Shown here one piece after another: positions 20,345 to 30,414 of a stretch of DNA of 64,000 bases (the first letter of the stretch is position 1; each line of letters opens with the position of its first letter). The notes beneath the pieces were generated by a model, which had not been told where the DNA came from, did not search any database, and saw only the letters and a program-made list of their open reading frames with translations. The DNA is from Takifugu bimaculatus (taxonomy: Eukaryota; Chordata; Actinopteri; Tetraodontiformes; Tetraodontidae). Location: positions 8,887,025 to 8,951,024 of the forward strand of contig CP034994.1 of the NCBI GenBank assembly GCA_004026145.2, read 5' to 3'. Made by a program: the position numbers and the translations under genes.

Positions 20345-22440
20345 TGTATTTTAGGACCTCTGGACCAATTAGTACCTTTCAAAGCATGGGCCGTTGTTGT
20401 GTTGTTTCCTTTGTTCCTTTATATACCGGCCGTTTTATCTACTGAGGGAATTTACGGCAATTCTGCTGGTCGCTGTTTACATCCCACCCAGCTCGAACAC
20501 CAGCGACAGTCAGCGTACTCTTTTAATCCATCAATGACCAACAGACAGCGCATCCAAGTGGGTTTCTCATCGCTGCTGGGGACTCCAACCAAGCAGATTT
20601 AAAGGGTTTCCTGCCTCAGCTGCATCATCATGTGGACTTTCCCACTAGGTGAAATAATACACTGGTGTACACTAACAACAAAGGAGCATACAAGCCCCCC
20701 CCCTCCCCCACCTGGGTCTCTCTGACCACATTACCATCATGCTGATACCAGCATAAAGACCAAGGGTGAGAGTCATCAGACCAACCCAGAAGGAGGTACG
20801 GGTGTGGCCAGTGGGGGCCTGTTCTGCTCTTCAAGACTGCTCCAGTACAACAGACTGGGACATCTTCAAACAGGCCACCGCTAACAACAACCGTGCAGAC
20901 ATTGAGGAATACACGAAGGCAGTCACAGCATTACAAAGTGTTTCAAACCACAATACAGCAAAAAGAAAATATCAGGACCCTCATAACAAACCATCACCAT
21001 CCGTGCCAACCAGAAACTATGGTTGACATGAGACGTCCACTGGCTCCTGAGGGCCCGAGACTCAGCCTACAGGGATGGAGACACTGTAGGGCAAGCAACA
21101 GTCGGAGCCAACCTGTCCCTTGGAATCAGGGAAGCAAAACAACAATACAGCAAGAAGAAAATATCAGGACCCTTTAACAACACCAGAGATGCACAGAGCC
21201 TGTGGAGGGGCATCCAGACCCTCACTGACTACAAACCCCCTCCACAAACATACAAGAGCGACATCTGACTGCTAAACAGCCTTAATGAATTCTTCCGACA
21301 CTTTGATACAATGAACAACACACCAGCACAGAAGACAACACCTCCTCCAGACGAGCAGACTGGGTGTCTCTCTCCCGTTAGTAGTGAAGAGGGCCCTTTC
21401 CAGGGATTAACCCATGGAAGGTGGCGGGACCAGACAACATACCTGGATGAGTCTTGAACGACTGTGCTGAAGAGCTCAAGGATGTCCTAACAGACATTTT
21501 CAACACTCCGTGAGCCAAGCAGTTGTTCCCAAGTGTTTCAAAGCCACCACAATAATCCCAACTCCTAAGAAACATCAACCATCCAGCTACAATGACTACT
21601 GGCCATTAGCACTGACATCCACCATAATAAAGTGCTTCGAGTGGCTGGTTCTACAAGACATCAAATCCACCCCCTCCCATGATCCATTCCAGTTCGCATA
21701 CAGGACCAACAGATCCACTGAGGACGCCATCTCTGCTGCTCTTCACCCAGCCCTTACGCACTTGTATTCTAAAGACTCCTATGTGCAAATGCTGTTCCTA
21801 GATTTTAGCTCAGCATTCAACACCATCATCCCCCAACAGCTAATAAACAAAATGTGAAAACTTGGAATCAAGACCACTCTGTGTACCTGGGTGCTGGACT
21901 TCTTAACAGAGAGGCCACAGAGTGCACAGACTGGCAGCAACACCTCCAAGACAGTCATGCTGAGCACAGGGGCCCCACAAGGATGTGTGCTCAGCCCACT
22001 GCTCTTCACCCTGCTGACCCACGACAGCGTACCCAGCAACAACACCAATCACATCATGAAGTTTGCGGATGGTATGACTGTGGTGGGCCTCATCGCCAAC
22101 AACAATGAGGCAGCCTACAGGTGTGAGGTGAGCCAACTGGTCCAGTGCTGTAAAGATAACAATCACTTCCTTAACATAGAGAATACCAAAGAGATGGTTA
22201 ATGACTTCAGGAGAAGGCCACCACAGTGTCCCCCACTGACCATCAACGGTGCTGCTGTGGAAAGGGTGAGCAGCACCAAGTTTCTGGTGGGAAACATATC
22301 TGAAGACCTTACCTGGACAACTAACACAACACAGCTGGCCAGGAAAGCTCAGACACACCTACACTTCCTCCACAAACTAAGGACAGCACATGTCCCACTC
22401 TCCATCATGTGCTACTTCTACAGAGGGCACCACTGAGAGC
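20345..22440 (+). mobile_element. L2-like non-LTR retrotransposon, degenerate
   Basis: Reads in order: remnants of an apurinic-type endonuclease (the SDH motif in LSDHITIM near 20719), linker, then reverse transcriptase in two ORFs (21510-21857 and 21891-22436). RT hallmarks include LDFSSAFNTIIPQQL and STGAPQGCVLSPLLFTLL. The catalytic motif that should read FADD is FADG near 22063, which would kill polymerase activity. There are several stops and frame shifts, and the 3' end is missing, replaced at about 22440 by coiled-coil gene sequence. The clade call (L2/CR1 group) is from memory of the motifs. Confidence 0.85.
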
Positions 22441-22444
22441 GTCA

Positions 22445-22660
22445 TCACTCTTGATAGTTGATAATTGGCTGAGGGTGGCTCACGCAAGACGCCGCCAGCA
22501 TTTCTTCTTGTGCCAGCAAGACAAACTCCTGCTGATCTTTCCTCTGAAAGTTTTCAATTTCCTGCAATTTCCTAAACAATGTGCCATTCATTATTTCCAG
22601 CTCGGTGTTCTTCAGCTTTTTCTTCAGCTTCCCTTTCACTCTGTAGGGAAGAAGAAATCT
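22445..22660 (-). pseudogene. coiled-coil fragment with apparent splice acceptor
   Basis: The minus strand reads LKNTELEIMNGTLFRKLQEIE and HPQPIIN, matching residues about 80-145 of copy F. Upstream on the coding strand is a pyrimidine-rich tract ending in tacag. The same acceptor-like block also occurs alone at 27086-27120. It suggests the ancestral gene had an intron in front of this region, or an older extra unit now reduced to scraps. Confidence 0.6.
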
Positions 22661-22839
22661 TAGGAAAGCTCAAATGAATGTTTGGTGTCTGGTGTTAGGA
22701 AACCAAAAAGCTCATATACAGTATAAAGCTTCGTAAAAAAATCGCTTTTCCTTTAATATTCCAAGCACGAATGATGTCAGCGTGGCTCTGCCATAAACAA
22801 CACATATATTTTCAAACCACAGACTTCAAATAAGATAAG

Positions 22840-22895
22840 ATAAGAGACAAGATAAAACTTTACTGATCCCACAACGGGGAAATTCACGAAATAAA
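22840..22895 (-). mobile_element. 3' tail of a LINE or SINE
   Basis: The plus strand shows repeated ataag units then aaaactttactgatcccaca and ggggaaattca. This is the reverse of the GGGATCAATAAAG-type tail plus pentamer repeat seen at the 3' ends of many fish L2-type LINEs and related SINEs. A matching copy at 27292-27340 shows it was duplicated with the array unit. Confidence 0.6.
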
Positions 22896-22962
22896 ATGTT
22901 AACGCCCGGTTTTCTGTGGTTCTTTGATGGTGCAGTCAGCCTTTGGTTTTGCCATCAAGTCT

Positions 22963-24355
22963 TCAGACATATACCTTTCTGATCTTTTGCTTCTTCAGAG
23001 TCAGGCTGTTTAGTTCTATCAGGTTGAAATCGAGCGCCCGTTCTTTCTCACGTAGTCCGCTGATCTTAGTTTTGATTTTTTCTGCATTGATTTGGTGCGA
23101 ACATAGCAACTTCTGCACATCTTCCAGCTGCTCCTTCAGTAACTTATAGTTCTTCTTTTTTTTAGGCATTTCCTTCAGCTCCTTCTCCTCGGTGCTCTGT
23201 CCCAGAGAGAAGAAATTAAGGAACCTTTGACAAAGTGAAGGACGGGTGTTCTCGATGATTTCCTCGCAGTTCCTCACTTGCTCTCGGAGATCATCCATTT
23301 CTTTCTGGTATGTGTCTTGGATGTTGCAGTAAACATTAAGAATATTCTCAACTACCTTCAGCTCGTTTTCCAGGCTATCAATCTTTTTTCTTACCTCCCG
23401 TTTCTCTCTGATGAGGAAATCAACATTCACTCTAATAATCTTTGATTCTGAAAGGAAGAATTTCCAAATTTTTTGGAACAGTGAAAACTGCTTCTTTTTC
23501 TTCTTGTGTTTGATCTCTTGCACCGAATCCCGAAGGTTGTCGACTTGCTTTTCAAGTTCACTGATCAAATTGATGTAGTTGCTGAAATCCTTCATCCTTA
23601 TCAGCTGTTCGTTGAGATTCTCATCCAGACCTTCGACTTCCATCCTCTCTTTAAGGAGCTCATTGAGCTCCTCCTGATATTTGTTCCTCTCCTGCCTCGA
23701 TGTCGGTCTTTGTCATTAAAAAGTAAGCAATCCTGTCGCTGATGGGGGATTGGTTCTGCACTTCATTCTCCAGCTGCTTCACTTTCTCCTGAAGGGCTTC
23801 ATTTTCAATGTTTATTTTCTCTATAACAGCCTCGTTTATACAGTTAAATTGTTCAAGCTGTTTCTTTTGATTTTGGCTGTCAGTGATGCTCTGCTCAAGG
23901 GTCTGACATGTTGAGACCAAACATTCCTTCAACTCATCCACATTCATGTCCTCCACATTGATACTTGGCTGAGGGTGGCTCGCGCAAGACAGCGCCAGCA
24001 TTTCTTCTAGTGCCGGCAAGACCAACTCCTGCTGCTCTTTCCTCTGCAAGTTTTCAATTTCCTGCAATTTCTTAAACAATGTGGCATTCATTATTTCCAG
24101 TTCGGTGTTCTTCAGCTTTAGGGCCTCGATCGCATCTCCAAATTCGAAATCAACATGAAGAGGCGCAAAATAATGTTCAATCGGACCTTCATCTAGAATC
24201 AGTGCCTCACCTGAAGTTGGAAGGTGTTTTGTTTTGTTTTGGAAAGCAAAAATGAGTTGCTTTAAAGCATTGCAGCTGTTGACAAGAGTCCTGTTTTTAC
24301 AGGTAAGACTTTCAATCAAGTGTTTATCTACCATCTTCCTTTTTCTGTGGCTCAA
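22963..24355 (-). pseudogene. coiled-coil copy E, one-base frame shift
   Basis: Nearly identical to intact copy F, but split into 24355-23660 and 23643-22963. Near 23695 it has ctctcctgcctcg where F has ctctccgcctcg; one extra base breaks the frame after TKTDIEA. N-terminus MSHRKRKMVDKHL; no acidic repeat. If the extra base is an assembly error, this would be a third functional copy. Confidence 0.75.
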
Positions 24356-24360
24356 CTGAG

Positions 24361-25065
24361 GAGATATTATAATAAGTTAGTGTTAGGGTTACACTGTTAG
24401 TACGCCTGCAAGGACTATAACTTTTGTAAGTTCATGATCAAAGTCATCCCTGGCTTTCATCTATATCAGAGTCACTATATACTACATTAAACAAACCAAA
24501 CTGTGTTATGGGTTTGAACATGTCACTTTTAATTTTTATAAGGTAGATCAGTAAAAATGAGACATTGTTCATTGCGGCTCATTGCGACTCTAGAGTACTT
24601 CTTCTAGAATCCCACTATCATCAAACAACCACAAATAAATGGAAATAAATCTGGAAGTGGTGCAACAAATAAGAGCTTTTGGGGTGAAACTGGGGTCTCC
24701 GAGGCTACTTTTAATTTGAATTGTCCCAACTGAAATAAAGCTCTAAAGTGATGATGCAGACACAAAGCCTGAGCTTCTGTTGCGCAGAATGAGCTGAGCT
24801 CTCAGCTGGCTCGGCCTTGAACTTAGTAGCAGATGAACTCGCACTCAGAGTCAGGCAGCAGCAGTTCACACGTGCACAGGTCGATCACTGACTCTCACAA
24901 AGAGCTGCCAGCAAGGACGGGCCGGAGTCCAAACTCCTCACTATTCACAGCTCACTGAATTTCTGACAAACTTTTTTTGGAGGATTCCGTTTCTCTGCTA
25001 AAAGCTGCATTTGCTCCATGAAGATATGCTATGTTTCAGGTAGGAATGAAGGCGTTCTGACTCCA
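24361..25065. repeat. duplicated 5' flank of copy E
   Basis: Matches the 5' flank of copy F (28790-29583) in two blocks (24361-24595 and 24715-25065) separated by unrelated sequence. The second block includes a duplicate of the possible tmem198 first exon, ending with a donor at 25040 (tttcag then gtagga). Confidence 0.8.
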
Positions 25066-25113
25066 AATAGCATGTCAGCGTGGCTTTGCCATAAACAAAA
25101 CATCTATTTTCAA

Positions 25114-27080
25114 CCCATCCATCTATCCTATACCGCTTATCCGGAGTTGGGTCACGGGGGCAGCAGCCTAAGAAGGGAAGCCCAGACTTCCCTCTCCCCA
25201 GCTACTTCTTCCAGCTCGTCCGGGGGGATCCCCAGGCATTCCCAGACCATTCGAGAGACATAGTCTTTCCAAAGTGTCCTGGGTCTTCCCGGGGGCCTCC
25301 TACTGGAGGGATATGCCCTGAACTCCTCATCAGTGAGGCGTCCAGGGGGCATCCCTCCGGTACCTCTTCTTAAAAAGAGGGACTACCACCTCAGTCTGCC
25401 AATCCAGCGCCACTGCCCCCAATGTCCACACGCTGTTGCAGAGTCGTGTCAACCACGACAGCCCTACAACATCCAGAGCCTTAAGGAACTCCAGGCGGCT
25501 CTCATCCACCCCCGGGGCCTTGCCACCGAGGAGTTTTTTCACTACCTCGGCAACTTCAGCCCCGAAGATACGAGACCCTGTCCCCAGGTCCCCAAGCCCT
25601 GCTTCCTCACTGGAAGGCGCGTTGGTGGGATTAAGGAGGTCCTCAAAGTATTCCTTCCACCGATCCACATCATCCCGAGTTGAGGTCAGCAGCACATCAG
25701 CGCCACTATACACAGTGTTGACAGTGCACTGCTTCCCCCTCCTCAGATGCTGGATGGTGGTCCAGAACCTTTTCAAAGTCGTCCCGAAGTCGTGCTCCAT
25801 GGCCTCACTGAACTCTTCCCATGCCCGGGTCTTTGCCTCGGCAACCGCCGTAGCTGCACTCCGCTTGGCCTGCCAGTACCTATCTGCTGCCTCAGGAGTC
25901 CCACAGGCCAGTAAGGCCCAATACGACTCCTTCTTCAGCCTGATGGCATCTATCACCGCTGGTGTCCACCAGCGGGTTCGGGCATTGCCGCCACGACAGG
26001 CACCAACCACCTTGCGGCCACAGCACCGGTAAGCTGCCCCAACAGTGGAGGCACGGAACATGGTCCACTTGGACTCAATGTCCCCTGCCTCCCCCGGGAC
26101 ATGGTCAAAGCTCTCCCGGAGGTGTGAGTTGAAGCTCCTTCTGACAGGAGACTCTGTCACACGGTCCCAGCAGACCCTCACAATATGTTTGGGTCTGCCG
26201 GGTCTGTCCGGCATCCTTGCCCACCATCGGAGCCAATTCACCACCAGGTGGTGATCAGTTGAAAGCTCTGCCCTTCTCTTCACCCGGTTGTCCAGATCAT
26301 ACGGCCGCAAATCCGATGACACGACCACAAAGTCGATCATCAATCTGCGGCCTAAGGCGTCCTGGTGCCAAGTGCACATGTGGACACCTTTATGCCTGAA
26401 CAAGATGTTTGTTATGGACAATCTGAGACGAGGACAGAAGTTCAACAACAAAACACCACTCGGGTTCAGATCAGGGGGGGCGTTCTTCCCAATCACACCT
26501 CTCCAGGTCACACTGTCACTGCCAACGTGAACATTGAAGTCACCCAGGAAGACGAGGGAGCCCCCAGAAGGAGCACTCTCCAGCACTCCCTCTAAGGACT
26601 CCAAAATAGGTGGATACGCTGAACTGCTGTTTGGGCCATAGGCACAAACAAAAGTCAGGATCCGTCCCACCACCCGAAGGCGGAGGGAGGCTACCCTCTC
26701 ATTCACCGGGGTAAACTCCAATATACAGGCACTGAGCTGGGGAACAACAAGAATTGCCCGTCGCCTCTCAACATCGGCAACTCCACAGTAGTAGAGAGTC
26801 CAATCCCCTCTCAAGAAGACTGGTTCCAGAGCCCTTGCTATGTGTCGAGGTGAGGCCAACTATATCTAGTCGGAACTTCTCAACATCGCGCACCAGGCTC
26901 AGGCTCCTTTCCCACCAGACAGGTGACATTCCATGTCCCGAGAGCTAGTTTCTGCAGCCGAGGATCAGACCGCCAAGGTCCCTGCTTTCAGCTGCCACCC
27001 AACACATAATGCACCCGACCCCCTTGGCCCTTCCTGCAGGTGGTGAGCCCACGAGAAGGGGGTCCCATGTTGCCTCTTCG
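25114..27080 (-). mobile_element. Rex3/RTE-like non-LTR retrotransposon, internally deleted
   Basis: On the minus strand, 26859-25330 reads an endonuclease (LGDFNVHVGSD, the RRLMIDFVVVSSDL stretch, STDHHLV) and the linker to the start of reverse transcriptase (LGGKAPGVDE). At about 25372 the frame jumps from LFKK straight to the element's far 3' region, so nearly all the RT is gone. The 3' end (25114-25330) is the usual GC-rich block followed by catccatctatcc repeats. It sits in the flank between copies E and F. The Rex3 name is from memory of the 3' block. Confidence 0.85.
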
Positions 27081-27291
27081 GACTTTTTTCTTCAGCTTCC
27101 CTTTCACTCTGTAGGGAAGAAGAAATCTTAGAAATGCTCAAATGAATGTTTGGTGTCCAAAAAGCTCATATACAGTATAAAGCTTCGTAAAAAAAATCGC
27201 TTTTCCTTTAATATTCCAAGCACGAATGATGTCAGCGTGGCTCTGCCATAAACAAAACATATATTTTCAAACCACAGACTTCAAATAAGAT

Positions 27292-27340
27292 ATGAAATAA
27301 GATAAAACTTTATTGATCCCACAACGGGGAAATTCACGAA
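27292..27340 (-). mobile_element. 3' tail of a LINE or SINE, second copy
   Basis: Same tail as at 22840-22895 (aaaactttattgatcccaca, ggggaaattca), in the same position relative to copy F as the first is to copy E. Confidence 0.6.
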
Positions 27341-27397
27341 ATAAAATGTTAACGCCCTTTGATGGTGCAGTCAGCCTTTGGTTTTGCCATCAAGTCT

Positions 27398-28786
27398 TCA
27401 ATTATATAACGTGCTGATCTTTTGCTTCTTCAGAGTCAGGCTGTTTAGTTCTATCATGTTGAAATCGAGCGCCCGTTCTTTCTCACGTAGTCCGCTGATC
27501 TTAGTTTTGATTTTTTCTGCATTGATTTGGTGCGAACACAGCAACTTCTGCACATCTTCCAGCTGCTCCTTCAGTAACTTATAGTTCTTCTTTTTTTTAG
27601 GCATTTCCTTCAGCTCCTTCTCCTCGGTGCTCTGTCCCGGAGAGAAGAAATTAAGGAACCTTTGACAAAGTGAAGGACGGGTGTTCTCGATGATTTCCTC
27701 GCAGTTCCTCACTTGCTCTCGGAGATCATCCATTTCTTTCTGGTATGTGTCTTGGATGTTGCAGTAAACATTAAGAATATTCTCAACTACCTTCAGCTCG
27801 TTTTCCAGGCTATCAATCTTTTTTCTCACCTCCCGTTTCTCTCTGATGAGGAAATCAACATTCACTCTAATAATCTTTGATTCTGAAAGGAAAAATTTCC
27901 AAATTTTTTTGAACAGTGAAAACTGCTTCTTTTTCTTCTTGTGTTTGATCGCTTGCACCGAATCCCGAAGGTTGTCGACTTGCTTTTCAAGTTCGCTGAT
28001 CAAATTGATGTAGCTGCTGAAATCCTTCATCCTTATCAGCTGCTTGTTGAGATTCTCATCCAGACCTTCGACTTCCATCCTCTCTTTAAGGAGCTCATTG
28101 AGCTCCTCCTGATATTTGTTCCTCTCCGCCTCGATGTCGGTCTTCGTCATTAAAAAGTAAGCAATCCTGTCGCTCATCGGGGATTGGTTCTGCACTTCGT
28201 TCTCCAACTGCTTCACTTTCTCCTGAAGGGCTTCATTTTCAATGTTTCTTTTCTCCATAACAGCCTCATTTATACAGTTCAGTTTTTCAAGCTGTTTCTT
28301 TTGATTTTGGCTGTCAGTGATGCTCTGCTCAAGGGTCTGACATGTTGAGACCAAACATTCCTTCAACTCATCCACATTCATGTCCTCCACATTGATACTT
28401 GGCTGAGGGTGGCTCGCGCAAGACAGCGCCAGCATTTCTTCTAGTGCCGGCAAGACCAACTCCTGCTGCTCTTTCCTCTGCAAGTTTTCAATTTCCTGCA
28501 ATTTCTTAAACAATGTGGCATTCATTATTTCCAGCTCGGTGTTCTTCAGCTTTAGGGCCTCAATCGCATCTCCAAATTCGAAATCAACATGAGGCGCAAA
28601 ATAATATTCAATCGGACCTTCATCTAGAATCAGTGCCTCACCTGAAGGTGGAAGGTGTTTTGTTTTGTTTTGGAAAGCAAAAATGAGTTGCTTTAAAGCA
28701 TTGCAGCTGTTGACAAGAGTCCTGTTTTTACAGGTAAGACTTTCAATCAAGTGTTTATTTACCATCTTCCTTTTTCTGTGGCTCAA
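27398..28786 (-). CDS. coiled-coil protein, array copy F (intact)
   Basis: Intact ORF of 462 residues; family not recognised, about half identical by eye to copy A in the C-terminal two thirds. Begins MSHRKRKMVNKHL. Residues about 75-135 and 165-460 look like long coiled coils. Features shared with A are the five-lysine run then FSLFKKIWKFFLSE, the RPSLCQRFLNFFSPG break, and KLLCSHQINAEKI near the C-terminus. In place of the acidic minisatellite it has a short linker (HPQPSINVEDMNVDELKE). No signal peptide or membrane segment. It lies head-to-head with the tmem198-type gene. Together with A it defines two subfamilies: A-D with an acidic repeat, E-F without. Confidence 0.65.
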   Translation of the reverse strand: MSHRKRKMVNKHLIESLTCKNRTLVNSCNALKQLIFAFQNKTKHLPPSGEALILDEGPIEYYFAPHVDFEFGDAIEALKLKNTELEIMNATLFKKLQEIENLQRKEQQELVLPALEEMLALSCASHPQPSINVEDMNVDELKECLVSTCQTLEQSITDSQNQKKQLEKLNCINEAVMEKRNIENEALQEKVKQLENEVQNQSPMSDRIAYFLMTKTDIEAERNKYQEELNELLKERMEVEGLDENLNKQLIRMKDFSSYINLISELEKQVDNLRDSVQAIKHKKKKKQFSLFKKIWKFFLSESKIIRVNVDFLIREKREVRKKIDSLENELKVVENILNVYCNIQDTYQKEMDDLREQVRNCEEIIENTRPSLCQRFLNFFSPGQSTEEKELKEMPKKKKNYKLLKEQLEDVQKLLCSHQINAEKIKTKISGLREKERALDFNMIELNSLTLKKQKISTLYN

Positions 28787-29219
28787 CTGAGGAGATATTA
28801 TAATAAGTTAGTGTTAGGGTTACACTGTTAGTACGCCTGCAAGGACTATAACTTTTGTAAGTTCATGATCAAAGTCATCCCTGGCTTTCATCTATATCAG
28901 AGTCACTATATACTACATTAAACAAACCAAACTGTGTTATGGGTTTGAACATGTCACTTTTAATTTTTATAAGGTAGATCAGTAAAAACAAAGAGACATT
29001 GTGCTCATTGCGACTCTAAAATAAATGGCCAGGATCTTAGTTATTATCTCTCTAATTATTGATAACCTCACATGCAGCATGATTAACCTCACCTGGCTTC
29101 TGTTTCAATAAATGAGTTTACAAAACAAGATGTGTATTAAATACTAAAATGTACTCATACAAGCCATTCCATAGCTTGCTTCACCGTATTGGACCATATC
29201 CAGCTTCTCCGCCTAATCT

Positions 29220-29553
29220 TAATTCGAATTGTCCTAATTGAAATAAAGCTCTAAAGTGATGATGCAGACACAAAGCCCGAGCTTCTGTTGGATCATGCGC
29301 AGAATGAGCTGAGCTCTCAGCTGGCTCGGCCTTGAACTTAGTAGCAGATGGACTCGCACTCAGAGTCAGGCAGCAGCAGTTCACACGTGCACAGGTCGAT
29401 CGCTGACTCTCACAAAGAGCTGCCAGCAAGGACGGGCCAGAGTCCAAACTCCTCACTATTCACAGCTCACTGAATTTCTGACAAACTTTTTCTGAGGATT
29501 CCGTTTCTCTGCTGAAAGCTGCATTTGCTCCATGAAGATATGCTGCGTTTCAG
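29220..29553 (+). promoter_or_regulatory. possible first (non-coding) exon and promoter of tmem198
   Basis: The plus-strand segment ends in a good donor (tttcag then gtagga at 29554), and the next acceptor (tttctgcag, 30253) opens the exon holding the tmem198 start codon. Splicing would leave a short upstream ORF beginning with the ATG at 29532 (MKICCVSG...), ending at a TAG soon after the junction. The segment lies between the copy F start and tmem198, so it may be a shared bidirectional promoter. Inference only; CpG content is modest. Confidence 0.4.
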
Positions 29554-29559
29554 GTAGGA

Positions 29560-30250
29560 ATGAAGGCATTCTGACTCCAAATTGCACGGAACTTGTTTTG
29601 ATTTGAGCATGAACTTGGTCTGAAAGTGTGGCTATTTATTTATTTGTTTATTTCATGTTTTTGTTGTTGCATGTTGTCACATTTACAAAAGAAAACAAAG
29701 CGAGAGGAGGCTAAAGCTCCTCTAAATCTATTTAACAAGCAAGAGGATCTACCTGAGAAGCTCTTGAAATCCAGACAGTAATACACACAGTAGCAGGCTA
29801 ACATGAAAGGGGGTGTAAGTGTGATACAAGATGATTTTAGTGTTGAAATCAGCATATTTTGAGCAGCATCTTTTGTTTTCAGGATCGCCCAGTAAAAAGC
29901 GAACTTACAGTACAGTATTTCCAAGTTCATAACAATACACTTGTATGAGGATGGCAACAAGCCACCAGGTCATTTCCTCTCCTGCATCCTGTCCTGCAAC
30001 AAAAGAACCAAGTGTTAAACTCAGAAGAGATCCCCCTCTTCCTTCTCTGGTTCCTGAACAGGAAGTTCCACATGTTTTTTCCTCTAATTTCTATGTAAAC
30101 AAGAACATCTGAATGCATATTTACAGCTGAAATTAAGGAAAAGCAGCATTATGGGTGTTTAGGATGTTCCTAGAATGCATAATAATTCCAGCACTGAGAT
30201 CCAGGATTGTGTTTTTGTCACCAGGGAAACTGAAGCAATTCATCTTTCTG
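29560..30250. other. intron or intergenic stretch before tmem198
   Basis: AT-rich, no recognisable coding sequence on either strand. Short ORFs here lack family resemblance. Confidence 0.5.
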
Positions 30251-30414
30251 CAGGTGCACGAGAGGAAACAGTTTAGTGCATGTCTGTCGCTCAGGAGGTG
30301 CAACCTTCCCTGGACACCTCACTCAGGACATTCCAGTTTCTCCATTTCAATGAACAAGCAGATTCTCCTCCAGCTGGTCTAACTGCACCACAACAGGAGC
30401 AATAATCCTTCAAG

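Noticed and set aside
21510..22436. Active LINE reverse transcriptase
   Set aside because: The catalytic FADD motif is FADG, the frame is broken several times and the 3' end is missing.
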